Source: Gardnerella vaginalis
Lineage (GTDB): Bacteria > Actinomycetota > Actinomycetes > Actinomycetales > Bifidobacteriaceae
NCBI RefSeq assembly: GCF_001563665.1
Contig: NZ_KQ961867.1
Span: 33,643-97,642 of the forward strand
DNA: 64,000 nt
Direction: 5' to 3'
Every line of letters starts with the position of its first letter. Within the stretch, counting starts at the first letter, position 1. The notes beneath the pieces were generated by a model. The model worked only from the letters and a program-made list of their open reading frames with translations. It was not told the origin of the DNA and searched no databases. Below, one piece after another: positions 56,082-64,000 of the stretch. The position numbers and the translations under genes were made by a program.

Positions 56082-56155
56082 GCGGACATAGTTCATCGGT
56101 AGAATGGAAGCTTCCCAAGCTTCAGAGGCGGGTTCGATTCCCGTTGTCCGCTCCA
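56082..56155 (+). tRNA. tRNA-Gly (CCC)
   Basis: The acceptor stem GCGGACA pairs with TGTCCGC, the anticodon stem is GAAGC/GCTTC with loop TTCCCAA giving CCC, and the T-arm has CGGGTTCGATTCCCG. The discriminator is T and the CCA end is encoded at 56153-56155. Confidence 0.95.
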
Positions 56156-56160
56156 TTAAG

Positions 56161-56185
56161 AAACGTTGATATACCAACGTTTTTG
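56161..56185 (+). terminator. Terminator of tRNA-Gly
   Basis: AAACGTTG (56161-56168) pairs with CAACGTTT (56175-56182), followed by T residues. Confidence 0.8.
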
Positions 56186-56380
56186 GCTTGTTTTTATGGC
56201 TCAAAAATACGCTAAATGTGCAAATAATGTGCTTATTTTATTGATGTAATGTTATTAGCAACCTAATGTGCTTATCAACGCAAAAATAATTTATCGTTAA
56301 TGTACTAAATAATGTACTCAATAGCATGCTGGTAGCGTTCGATAGTGTGGAAAATAACGTGGAAAATTCTTTGGAAAATA

Positions 56381-56428
56381 GCCCTGATTTAATACAGCCC
56401 TGATTCGATACAACCCTGATTCGTTATA
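56381..56428. repeat. Three tandem 16-bp CCCTGATT repeats
   Basis: GCCCTGATTTAATACA, GCCCTGATTCGATACA and ACCCTGATTCGTTATA lie end to end. Just before them TGGAAAAT recurs three times at 13- to 14-base intervals (56346-56380). No gene lies in 56186-56477. Confidence 0.8.
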
Positions 56429-56477
56429 ACGCAAAAATATTGTGTTATAACAAAATATTAGATTAGCTAAATAATGA

Positions 56478-56524
56478 AAGCGCCAACTTGCTTAAAAACT
56501 TATTGTTCAAGCGAGTCGGCGCTT
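56478..56524 (-). terminator. Terminator of the first lipase gene
   Basis: AAGCGCCAACTTGCTT (56478-56493) pairs with AAGCGAGTCGGCGCTT (56509-56524) with two weak pairs. It lies 36 bases after the - strand stop. Confidence 0.8.
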
Positions 56525-56559
56525 ATTTATTAGGAGATTAAATTGTAAGTTTTTATCTA

Positions 56560-57750
56560 TTAAAATGTGCGAACATTATAGAAATTATTTAGTTCTTTCA
56601 TATAACGTCCTGTTCCAGAAATATCACCTCTTGTTCCAATTGTGAATCCTGGGAATCTGTTCATGCGCGATTCAAAGTAGCTACGAGATCCATGTCCTTC
56701 GTATGAACGACCTATGCTAATAGCTCCTGCAAAATTGCCAACAGAACGTATTACTCTATCGTTATCAACTTTGTAGTGAACTGCATAACCTTCTTGAGTT
56801 AGACGATTTCCAGTTTTTGCAACTTCACGAAGCCAGCGGTTGAAAATATTTCCCCAAATTTGTGGAGCGTTGAAAGTGTAAATCTTTCTAATCCAAGGAT
56901 ATCCCTTGCCTTTAGCGCGAATTAAAGCGCGTTGTGCCAAATATCCGCCGAGAGAATGACCTGTAATGTACAAGTTGCTAACAGTGTTTTCGCGTCCATA
57001 GCGTTCCATTAGATTCTCAACATCGCGAGCTTGATCCGGATTGTGCCCAACAGCTATTGCAAAGTCATCGTCATAATCATTGAATTGCGAAGTTCCGCGA
57101 ATTGCGAGAACTTGGACTGTTCCTTGTTCAAGGAATGGATAAGGGTTTATATTTTCAAACAATACGGCATCAAATCCGCCCCTATAATGGTATGTTTCCT
57201 TGACTTTCCAGAATGGAGCTATTTCATTGTGAATCAGACGATACTCGTTGCGATTTCTATAAACATCGTGAAGTGGTCTTGTGTAATCAAGAACTTTTTT
57301 AATGTAATCATCGTTTCTGTAAGAAAGCTCAGAAAATAGCGTCATATCTCGAGCGCTAATATCCCATCGTAACGGATTCTTGTCTTCGTTATCTGGGATA
57401 CCATCTCCATCCGTATCGTTAATTTTTGGATGAGAATTGTATCCGTAATAAGTTTTGCAATTTTTTGTGTAAGTATAAATTTCTTGACTGTTAGTTAAAC
57501 CATCGCCATCCAAATCTTCATTAGGATTAAGAGGTTTTTTATGGAATAACGACATATCAATTGCGCCTGGCGTTTCAAGGCGAATAGTTCCATCTGAAAT
57601 TTCTTTAGCTGTTTCCACTGTAAGAGGAGTGTGTGTACTCTCAGAAGATCCGCTTCGTGTATAAGCCATTGCTGGGGAAGTGAAGCTCAGCATGCTAAAT
57701 ACAAGGCACAGGCAAGTGAAAAAGCCTGCAAGTCTAATGTACTTTTTCAT
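56560..57750 (-). CDS. Secreted calcium-binding lipase-like protein
   Basis: A 396-residue exported protein. An N-terminal signal peptide ends near AMAYTRSG. Two EF-hand/thrombospondin type 3-like calcium motifs, DLDGDGLTNSQE and DTDGDGIPDNEDKNP, lie at about 80-125. The hydrolase domain has the nucleophile in GHSLGGYLAQRAL (about 265) and resembles class 3 lipases. TAGGAGT precedes the ATG. There is no wall-anchor signal, so it should be released. It is a close paralogue of the next lipase gene. Substrate is unknown: host lipids or wall lipids are possible. Confidence 0.88.
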   Translation of the reverse strand: MKKYIRLAGFFTCLCLVFSMLSFTSPAMAYTRSGSSESTHTPLTVETAKEISDGTIRLETPGAIDMSLFHKKPLNPNEDLDGDGLTNSQEIYTYTKNCKTYYGYNSHPKINDTDGDGIPDNEDKNPLRWDISARDMTLFSELSYRNDDYIKKVLDYTRPLHDVYRNRNEYRLIHNEIAPFWKVKETYHYRGGFDAVLFENINPYPFLEQGTVQVLAIRGTSQFNDYDDDFAIAVGHNPDQARDVENLMERYGRENTVSNLYITGHSLGGYLAQRALIRAKGKGYPWIRKIYTFNAPQIWGNIFNRWLREVAKTGNRLTQEGYAVHYKVDNDRVIRSVGNFAGAISIGRSYEGHGSRSYFESRMNRFPGFTIGTRGDISGTGRYMKELNNFYNVRTF

Positions 57751-58325
57751 GATAACTCCTATTTTGTTTGCATGATTTTTACATTTATAAAATTGCCAGC
57801 TGTATTCAGTTATTTGTATGATATTCAGTTATTCTTTGGATAGATTCTTTTCAAACGCGCGTTGAGAAATCGACTTTGAGAACACGCTTTTTATTAAGAA
57901 TGAATCTTAATTTTTTAAATCTTAATTGTTGCATTGCTGCAACTGACAATTACTATTCTACACTGTTATTTTGTTTAAAAATACAATAATGCGTATAAAA
58001 GGAAAATTTATTGAATATGAATAAAATAAACTGTTTTTTGTTTAATAGTTAAACTCTCACATTTTTGAGATTTGTTATAACTATTAGCTTTTGGATTTTT
58101 TATTCATTTGCCATCCCAATTATTGTTTTTTATATTTGTCTGGTTTGTCTGGTTTTTCTGGTTTTTCTAGTGTTTTATATCGTTTTATATCGTTTTATAT
58201 CGTTTTTATGTTCCTCTAGTTTTATCTAGCTTCGTTCATGTTTGTCTAGTTTTTGTATAGTTTTCTCTAGTCTTATCTAGCTTTATATAGCTTTGTCTAC
58301 TTTATATAGCTTTGTCTACTTTTAT
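57751..58325. other. Spacer between the two lipase genes
   Basis: The 575-bp spacer contains a small hairpin with a T-tail on the + strand (ATTAAGA 57893 / TCTTAAT 57905, then TTTTT) with no + strand gene before it. It also holds tandem CGTTTTATAT units near 58170-58202 and repeated TAGCTTTGTCTAC words at 58280-58320. The promoter of the downstream lipase should be at 57751-57850, but I could not pick a clear one. Confidence 0.6.
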
Positions 58326-61016
58326 CTAATTTCGCCTAGTTCTCTTTTTCGTTCCAAATCTTTTTGTGTTTTTAATAGTTTCAATCGTAATATGCAAAGA
58401 TACTATAAGCGTAAAGATTAATATAATTGTCAAAATATTATTTCCAGTCTTCGCTAGAGTATCATTTACAGAGTTTTGGCGCTTATTTTCAGAATATTCA
58501 AAAGAGTTGCTTTGCTTAACTAGTACGTTATTCCACGCTACTTGTTTTCCGTTTTCATCTATTAACACAATTGTGTGATTTCCAACATATTCTTCAGGAA
58601 TTGAAGCTTTGAAGGTTGGCTTACTGTTTTCATGGTAGTAAACAGTCACATATGCTGTTCCAGTTGGACTGTATAACAATCTAGGATCTGAATAAATATA
58701 CGCGTACGCTTTTAATACCTTTTCGCGCTTAAGTTTTTGCATAAATTCAGATGTAGTATTTAAATACAGTGTGATTTCATTATTTTTACCAGCGTAAACG
58801 ATGTTATTTTCGCCGGCTTTAAGCGTATTTGCGAGTTCGCGATTAAGATCTGCAGAGCTTATTGGAGCAGAAGGCGTTTTTGTTGATTTTTTGTGTTCTT
58901 CGCTCTGATGCTCTTGATCGTTGTGTTCAGAAGTATCGTTGTGTTCAGCAGGTTGTTCGTGATTTTGTGAATTTTGCTTTGGCGTTACTGGGTTCTCTTG
59001 TTCTGGAGTGGATGGAACAGTCGGGTTTGGTTGAGGTTGAGGTTTTGGATCAGGTTCAGGATGCGCAGGTTCAGGAATTTCTGGCTGTGGAGTTGGAACT
59101 GGAACAGGTTCAGGCTTCGGCACTGGAGTAGGGTTTGGCTCTGGTGAAGGCGCTGGATCGGGTTGTGGAGCAGGTTGTGGAGAAGGTGCAGGAACTACAG
59201 GAGTAGGAACAGGCTTAGGTGAAGGAGTAGGATTTTCTGGCTTTTTCTTTATTGGAGTTGATGGAGTAAGCTCTGTCCAAGCAATGATCTTTTTTGCAGG
59301 TTGCAATACTTCTGCTTTTATAGTTTTAACAACATGAGCGTTAAGTTTAACTCTTCTTTTTGACCCATTTTTGAACGTTATTTCTACAGTAAACGTTGTA
59401 ATGCCAATATTTTCAGTTTTTGGCTGTTCAATAACTGAAACTTTGCTTTCGTCTGGCAAAGTGCTCAAATATGGAGTGAAATCAAAATTGCTAGGAATAG
59501 ATGAGTCTTTCTCAATCTTTATTTCCTTGTTTTCTATAGCAGTAACAGTTGGAATTTGCATAATATCAGCTAATCGCTTATGCACAGTTATAGGAACTAT
59601 AAGAATTTTAAACTTGTTATTGGCAAATGTGAGTAATATTTTACCTTGATATTTCCCGCTTTTAGAAGTATCAATTTTATCTGTAATATCTGTAATAGTA
59701 GATCCTTGCGGTATGTCTGATGCATTAAGAAGATAATCTGTTACTTTTGGTAAAGTATCGTTTTCAAAAATGTCTATGTTCTTAATTTTAGGCTCGAAAG
59801 ATTGTTCGTCAGTTTTAATAACTGGTTCATTAACTAATCCATCTAAAGCTGTTATTTTTCTTCCAATGCCGCTTATATCTTTGCGCTCGCCAACTGTGAA
59901 TCCTTCGAAATCATTCATTCTAGGCTCAAAGTAACTGCGAGATCCGTGACCTTCTCCAGATCTTCCTACGCTTATTGCGCCTTTGAAGTTTCCTATTGGT
60001 CCTATTACTTTATCATTATCAACCTTGTAATGAACAGCATAACCTTCTTCTGTTAATTTATCTCCAAAATCAGATGTTTCCCAAAGCCATTTGTTGAATA
60101 GATTTCCTTTAATCTTTGGAGCGTTAAAAGTATAGGCCTTAATTTTAAAGGAAGCGCCACTACTTTTAGCTCGAATTAAAGCTCTTTGCGCTAAATATCC
60201 GCCTAAAGAATGACCAGTAACGTAAAGATTGCTTACAGTGTTATTTTGACGATAGGTATCAATTAGTTTATCTATATCAGCAGCTTGACCTGGGTTTGAG
60301 CCAGTTCCAAGCAATACATCATTCCATATGTCAGATTTGCTTTCAGTTCCGCGTATTGCAAGAACTTGCACGCCGTTTTGCTCAATAAATGGATATGCAG
60401 GATTTACATTTTCAAATAATATTGCATCAAATCCGCTTCCAAAGTGGTATGTTTCTTTGACTTTCCAGAATGGCGCAAGCTCGTTATGCATGAGCTTATA
60501 TTCGTTGCGGTTCTTGTGAATCTTAGTTAGTGGTTTTGAATAGTCAAGTACTTTTTTGACGTAATCGTCTTTTCTATACACGAGTTCCATAAACAGTGCC
60601 ATATCGCGAGGGCTAATATCCCATCTACGCGGATTTGTGTCTGTTTTGTCATCAATGCCATCGCCATCGCTATCTTTTATAAGTGGATGCGAATTGTATC
60701 CGTAATATGTGCGTCCGTTTTTAACGTATGTATAAAGTTCTTCACTGTTCTTAAGTCCATCGCCATCGCTATCTACATTTGGATCTAGCTCGGGCTTGTG
60801 ATATAGCAATGAGTCAATCTGATTATTTTCTAAGCGAATTCTGCCAGTAGAAATGTCGTGTGCAGTTTTGGCTGTAAGAGGAGTGTGTGCGTTTTGTGTT
60901 TCAGATGCATATGCTGCGTTTGTATATTTTGGTAATCCAGTGAATGCAGAAATAATCAATCCAAAAGTTATTGCAATTGTGCTTGCGTAGCGTATTGTGT
61001 TCGCGAGTTTTCTCAT
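58326..61016 (-). CDS. Wall-anchored lipase-like protein with LAKTG sorting signal
   Basis: An 896-residue surface protein. Residues 1-400 match the neighbouring secreted lipase in order: signal peptide, DSDGDGLKNSEE and DSDGDGIDDKTDTNP calcium motifs, then GHSLGGYLAQRAL. Residues about 400-580 look like Rib/alpha-type beta domains (VTDYLLNASDIPQGSTITD). A Pro-rich stalk with many PxP units follows (about 590-680), then a beta domain. The C-terminus has LAKTG, a hydrophobic helix and a basic tail, a sortase sorting signal of the LAXTG class. The start lacks a strong ribosome-binding site. Confidence 0.88.
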   Translation of the reverse strand: MRKLANTIRYASTIAITFGLIISAFTGLPKYTNAAYASETQNAHTPLTAKTAHDISTGRIRLENNQIDSLLYHKPELDPNVDSDGDGLKNSEELYTYVKNGRTYYGYNSHPLIKDSDGDGIDDKTDTNPRRWDISPRDMALFMELVYRKDDYVKKVLDYSKPLTKIHKNRNEYKLMHNELAPFWKVKETYHFGSGFDAILFENVNPAYPFIEQNGVQVLAIRGTESKSDIWNDVLLGTGSNPGQAADIDKLIDTYRQNNTVSNLYVTGHSLGGYLAQRALIRAKSSGASFKIKAYTFNAPKIKGNLFNKWLWETSDFGDKLTEEGYAVHYKVDNDKVIGPIGNFKGAISVGRSGEGHGSRSYFEPRMNDFEGFTVGERKDISGIGRKITALDGLVNEPVIKTDEQSFEPKIKNIDIFENDTLPKVTDYLLNASDIPQGSTITDITDKIDTSKSGKYQGKILLTFANNKFKILIVPITVHKRLADIMQIPTVTAIENKEIKIEKDSSIPSNFDFTPYLSTLPDESKVSVIEQPKTENIGITTFTVEITFKNGSKRRVKLNAHVVKTIKAEVLQPAKKIIAWTELTPSTPIKKKPENPTPSPKPVPTPVVPAPSPQPAPQPDPAPSPEPNPTPVPKPEPVPVPTPQPEIPEPAHPEPDPKPQPQPNPTVPSTPEQENPVTPKQNSQNHEQPAEHNDTSEHNDQEHQSEEHKKSTKTPSAPISSADLNRELANTLKAGENNIVYAGKNNEITLYLNTTSEFMQKLKREKVLKAYAYIYSDPRLLYSPTGTAYVTVYYHENSKPTFKASIPEEYVGNHTIVLIDENGKQVAWNNVLVKQSNSFEYSENKRQNSVNDTLAKTGNNILTIILIFTLIVSLHITIETIKNTKRFGTKKRTRRN

Positions 61017-61461
61017 CTTCTTGTTATCCCTTTTATTCTTTTATTTTTTAATTTTTTTTTAATTATTCTTTAATTATTCTTTTTATTTTTATTCTTTTGG
61101 AATTGATTTGAGAATAGATTTTCTCGTTTTTCTTTTTGCATACATTAAATATTTAGTACAAGTTATGAATTTTAGCAGATTGTTTAGCGTATAGTAAATA
61201 GCCTAGTAAGTATGCTAAATAGCTTAATAAATATATTCAGTTAGTATCTTAGTAAATTTGAAAGTAAAACTTAATAATTTTTTAAAATTATCTCTTTTGT
61301 TTCATTTTTTATTGCGATTATGCGAAATAAGTTCATTCTAAAAGATTTATCCAAATTTTATAGATGAATATTTTTTAGCTGTTGTTAAAGTCCTTATTTT
61401 GGTGTATTTTTAATTGTAAAGAAAGTAAACAAAATGGTGAAATAAATATAATTTGCTTTCT
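61017..61461. other. AT-rich divergent spacer before nagB
   Basis: The region holds T-rich tandem words (TTTAATTATTC twice near 61050-61080) and AGTAA/AAATAGC microrepeats near 61190-61260. It should contain the - strand lipase promoter. No gene is supported here. Confidence 0.5.
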
Positions 61462-61490
61462 TTGCATAATTTGTATTATTGCTTTATAAC
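61462..61490 (+). promoter_or_regulatory. Candidate nagB promoter
   Basis: TTGCAT (61462-61467) and TATAAC (61485-61490) have a 17-base spacer. The predicted start is about 15 bases before the paired operators. Confidence 0.45.
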
Positions 61491-61505
61491 GCTTTAGGTG
61501 TTTTT

Positions 61506-61542
61506 GTACGACGAATGTACAAAAGGAGTACGAAGACTGTAC
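61506..61542. promoter_or_regulatory. Paired GTAC-dyad operators upstream of nagB
   Basis: GTACGACGAATGTAC (61506-61520) and GTACGAAGACTGTAC (61528-61542) are two copies of a 15-bp element with GTAC at both ends. They are offset by 22 bases, about two helical turns, which suits a cooperative regulator of the nag genes. Confidence 0.65.
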
Positions 61543-61615
61543 CCGTGCAATATGTGCGAGTTGTATGCGCAAGTGGATATGTGCAGATTTGTGTCTGCGC
61601 TTTAAGGAGGCAACG

Positions 61616-62428
61616 ATGGCTGAAGTAATTATTGTGCGTAATCAAGATGAAGCAGGCGAATTATATGCTAAAAGCGTGGTTTCGCTTATTGAGCGCAAAC
61701 CAGATGCTGTGCTTGGTTTAGCGACTGGATCAAGTCCATTAAAAGCTTATGAGCATTTAGCTAGTCTTGTTAAAGAAAAAAATGTTGACGTAAGTCACGT
61801 TCGCGGTTTTGCTTTAGATGAATATATTGGTTTGCCTCTTGAACATGAGCAGTCGTATCACAGTACAATCCGTAGAACTGTTACTGATTTAATTGGTTTG
61901 AATCCAGATTTAGTTCACGTTCCAGGAGATGTGTTGCAAGGTGCTCCATTGAGTGAAGGAGAAAAGATTGCGCGCGCAGGAGCTGAGTATGATGCTGCTA
62001 TTAAGGCTGCTGGCGGTATTGATGTGCAAATTCTCGGTATAGGTTCAGACGGTCATGTTGGATTTAATGAGCCAGGTTCTTCTTTAGCTTCTAATACTCG
62101 TGTTAAGACTTTGACTCAACAAACTCGTATTGATAATTGTCGTTTCTTTGAAGGTGATATTACTAAAGTGCCTACTCATTGCATTACTCAAGGTATTGGC
62201 ACTATTCTTCGTGCTCGTCATCTTGTACTTCTCGCTTTTGGTGAGAATAAGGCGGATGCTGTTGCTGCAACTGTTGAGGGTGCTGTTAGCTCGTTGTGTC
62301 CTGCTTCCGCACTTCAGCTACATCCTCACGCAACTGTGATTGTTGATGAAGCAGCAGCAAGCCGCCTGAAATTATCTGATTATTATCGTTTTGTGTATGC
62401 AAATAAGCCTTCTTGGCAAGGTATCTGA
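61616..62428 (+). CDS. nagB: Glucosamine-6-phosphate deaminase
   Basis: A 270-residue enzyme converting glucosamine-6-phosphate to fructose-6-phosphate and ammonia, the last step in amino-sugar use. Family motifs are FALDEYIGLPLEHEQSYHS and GIGSDGHVGFNEPGSS. The ATG at 61616 is preceded by AAGGAGG; the upstream frame to 61565 lacks family residues. It is followed by nagA, so GlcNAc from mucins or host glycans can feed glycolysis. Two GTAC-dyad operators precede it. Confidence 0.95.
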   Translation: MAEVIIVRNQDEAGELYAKSVVSLIERKPDAVLGLATGSSPLKAYEHLASLVKEKNVDVSHVRGFALDEYIGLPLEHEQSYHSTIRRTVTDLIGLNPDLVHVPGDVLQGAPLSEGEKIARAGAEYDAAIKAAGGIDVQILGIGSDGHVGFNEPGSSLASNTRVKTLTQQTRIDNCRFFEGDITKVPTHCITQGIGTILRARHLVLLAFGENKADAVAATVEGAVSSLCPASALQLHPHATVIVDEAAASRLKLSDYYRFVYANKPSWQGI

Positions 62429-62447
62429 TAATAATCGAATAAGTTAA

Positions 62448-62538
62448 TAAGTGATAGATGAATAATAGGTGATAGGTAAATAATAAGTGATAGATAAAAA
62501 ATAGGTGATAGGTGAGTAAAAGGTGATAGGTGAGTGAA
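62448..62538 (+). repeat. Five tandem 18-19 bp AGGTGATAGGTGA-type repeats ending at nagA
   Basis: Five units run from 62448 to 62538: AAGTGATAGATGAAATAAT, AGGTGATAGGTAAATAAT, AAGTGATAGATAAAAAAT, AGGTGATAGGTGAGTAAA and AGGTGATAGGTGAGTGAA. The nagA ATG follows the last one directly. Several units carry AGGTGA, a Shine-Dalgarno-like word. Confidence 0.85.
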
Positions 62539-63813
62539 ATGTCAAGAAATACTTATGCTGAAGTTGCACAGAAGATTGATGATTTATTCGCATCGCGTGA
62601 AAGTCGCACATATATAATAAAGAATGCTACTCGCGTGGATGCTCGCGGTATCGCACACAATGCGTGGATTGTCGTCGTAGATGGTGTAATTCAGCAAACA
62701 GGCTTTCGAGATACGGATCTCACCTCTTTTATCTCCTCTAGCGGGCTAGAAAACAAAGTTGGTTCTACAAAATCTGTTTCTGTTATTGATGCAAATGGGG
62801 ATTTTCTTGCTCCTGGTTATATTGATCTTCATTCGCATGGTGCTTGGGAGAGTTCGTTTGACGATGGAGTTGACGGTATTCGTATTGCGCGTGCTTATCA
62901 TCTAATTCATGGCACTACTAGACAAGTGTTGAGTTTGATCACAAATCCTTTAAATGTTATGCGCGAGAATTTGCGCGTTGTGAAAAATATTATGGATGAT
63001 CGTCCGGATGTGCTTGGTTCTCATCTAGAAGGTCCATTTTTAGCGCTTTCTCGTAAAGGTGCTCACGATCCTAAATGTCTTGTAGACCCTACTCCTGAGC
63101 GTGTAGAAGCTTTGTTGGAAGCTGCAGATGGATCTTTGCGCCAAATAACTTTAGCTCCTGAACGTGAGCATGGTATTGAGGCAATTAGGCGATTTGCTGA
63201 AGCTGGAGTTATTCCTGCGCTAGGGCATTGTGACGCTGATTATGATTTAGCTCGTGCTGCGTTTAATAATGGTTCTACTTTGATGACGCATGTATTTAAT
63301 GCAATGAATGGGATACATCATCGCAATCCTGGTCCAATTCCTGCTGCTTTGGAAGATTCCAGAGTGACTATAGAGCTTATTAACGATGGTTTCCATGTTG
63401 AGAATCCTGTACTAAGAATGATTTGGAATTCTGGCAAACATCGCATTGCTTTAGTTACAGATTCTATGGCTGCTACTGGTTGTGCTGATGGGTCTTATAA
63501 ATTAGGTGCTTTAGACGTGACAGTAAAAGATGGTCACGCTCGATTAGTGTCTAATGGTGCTATTGCAGGTTCTACTCTTATATTAGAGGTTTCTGTGATG
63601 CGTGCTGTTAAAGAGCTTGGATTTGGTTTGCCTGAGGCGATTGAAGCAGCAACACTTGTTCCAGCGCATGCTTTAGGTATTGATAAACCTAACGACATAA
63701 CAGGTGCGCCATTGGGAATGATTGAGAGAGGATACGCTGCAGATATGCTCTTGCTTAATTCTGGTGATTTAACAGTTAAACACGTTTGGTGCGATGGTTA
63801 TAAGATTTCCTAG
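62539..63813 (+). CDS. nagA: N-acetylglucosamine-6-phosphate deacetylase
   Basis: A 424-residue amidohydrolase removing acetate from GlcNAc-6-phosphate to give the NagB substrate. Metal and catalytic motifs are DLHSHGAWES, GSHLEGPFL, LGHCDADYD, MTHVFNAMNGIHHRNPG and VTDSMAATGC. The ATG at 62539 lies at the end of a tandem repeat array; a GTG at 62530 is possible and would start inside the last repeat. The gene is cotranscribed with nagB after a 110-base spacer. Confidence 0.95.
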   Translation: MSRNTYAEVAQKIDDLFASRESRTYIIKNATRVDARGIAHNAWIVVVDGVIQQTGFRDTDLTSFISSSGLENKVGSTKSVSVIDANGDFLAPGYIDLHSHGAWESSFDDGVDGIRIARAYHLIHGTTRQVLSLITNPLNVMRENLRVVKNIMDDRPDVLGSHLEGPFLALSRKGAHDPKCLVDPTPERVEALLEAADGSLRQITLAPEREHGIEAIRRFAEAGVIPALGHCDADYDLARAAFNNGSTLMTHVFNAMNGIHHRNPGPIPAALEDSRVTIELINDGFHVENPVLRMIWNSGKHRIALVTDSMAATGCADGSYKLGALDVTVKDGHARLVSNGAIAGSTLILEVSVMRAVKELGFGLPEAIEAATLVPAHALGIDKPNDITGAPLGMIERGYAADMLLLNSGDLTVKHVWCDGYKIS

Positions 63814-63825
63814 TTGATTGGTTAT

Positions 63826-63858
63826 CGGGGGCGAGGTGTGTCGTGGCAGTCGCCCCCG
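63826..63858 (+). terminator. GC-rich hairpin after nagA
   Basis: CGGGGGCGA (63826-63834) pairs with TCGCCCCCG (63850-63858). No U-tail follows, so it may be a partial terminator or an mRNA end-stabilising structure. The last 140 bases of the window are T/G-rich and hold no gene. Confidence 0.55.
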
Positions 63859-64000
63859 AATGTGTGCTGTGGGGTGGGTGTTTTTTGGGTTGATGGGCTG
63901 GCTGGTTGGGCGTCTTAGAGTTGATTAGATAGTTTTTGTTAATAGTTTTAGTTTGGTTATTGTTTTTTTCTTGGTCTTGTTTCTTGTTTTTGCTTGTTTG

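Noticed and set aside
56346-56380. Three TGGAAAAT words as DnaA boxes
   Set aside because: They do not match TTATCCACA closely enough and read as part of a local repeat.
57893-57916. Terminator-like hairpin in the lipase spacer as evidence for a + strand gene
   Set aside because: No + strand frame with a start signal precedes it; it may be chance in AT-rich DNA.

Overview
The window is AT-rich actinobacterial chromosome around the replication origin. Gene order (dnaA-oriC-dnaN-recF-dciA-like-gyrB-gyrA; fhaA-fhaB-pstP-rodA-pbpA-pknA-pknB; crgA, DUF881, class E-type sortase) is actinobacterial. The AT-richness, the compact gene content, NagB/NagA and glycogen phosphorylase point to a low-GC Bifidobacteriaceae member, most like Gardnerella. 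This is inferred from gene content and protein character, not from a database search. No phage, insertion sequence, CRISPR array or rRNA operon is visible.

Layout. 1-10.2 kb: replication block with dnaA (5' end cut by the window), oriC with many DnaA boxes, dnaN, recF, a DciA-like gene, gyrB and gyrA. 10.3-12.1 kb: a DUF3566 membrane protein, mscL and a PAP2 phosphatase. 12.2-21.4 kb: one tightly overlapping cell-envelope signalling operon (two FHA proteins, PP2C phosphatase, FtsW/RodA flippase-polymerase, class B PBP, two Ser/Thr kinases, the second with four PASTA domains). 21.4-28.7 kb: a methyltransferase, crgA, DUF881, sortase, a zinc-ribbon/PASTA surface protein, a second dense DnaA-box cluster, rhomboid protease and a small membrane protein. 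28.9-34 kb: glycogen phosphorylase, an SCP-like protein, DUF3073 and trpS. 34.1-40.1 kb: an uncharacterised five-gene cluster that ends in a Ycf46-like AAA+ ATPase and includes a prion-like Q/N/S/Y-rich protein; this is the best candidate for an undescribed system. 40.2-50.2 kb: ThrE-type exporter, ppc behind a long structured leader, beta-carbonic anhydrase, an ArsP-like permease with its DUF1980 partner and a micro-ORF between them, a CNNM/CorC protein and Dps. 50.2-56.2 kb: tRNA-Ile, tRNA-Ala, a P1B-type ATPase, ferredoxin-NADP reductase, HtpX-like protease and tRNA-Gly. 56.5-61 kb: two tandem secreted calcium-binding lipases, one wall-anchored by an LAKTG signal that fits the class E-type sortase at 24.3 kb. 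61.6-63.8 kb: nagB-nagA with a paired operator and a tandem array of ribosome-binding-site-like repeats.

Two themes recur. Noncoding spacers and some coding tails are built from short tandem duplications of 9 to 28 bp. Several genes lack a Shine-Dalgarno sequence and have a -10 element 6 to 8 bases before the start codon, which suggests leaderless mRNAs.
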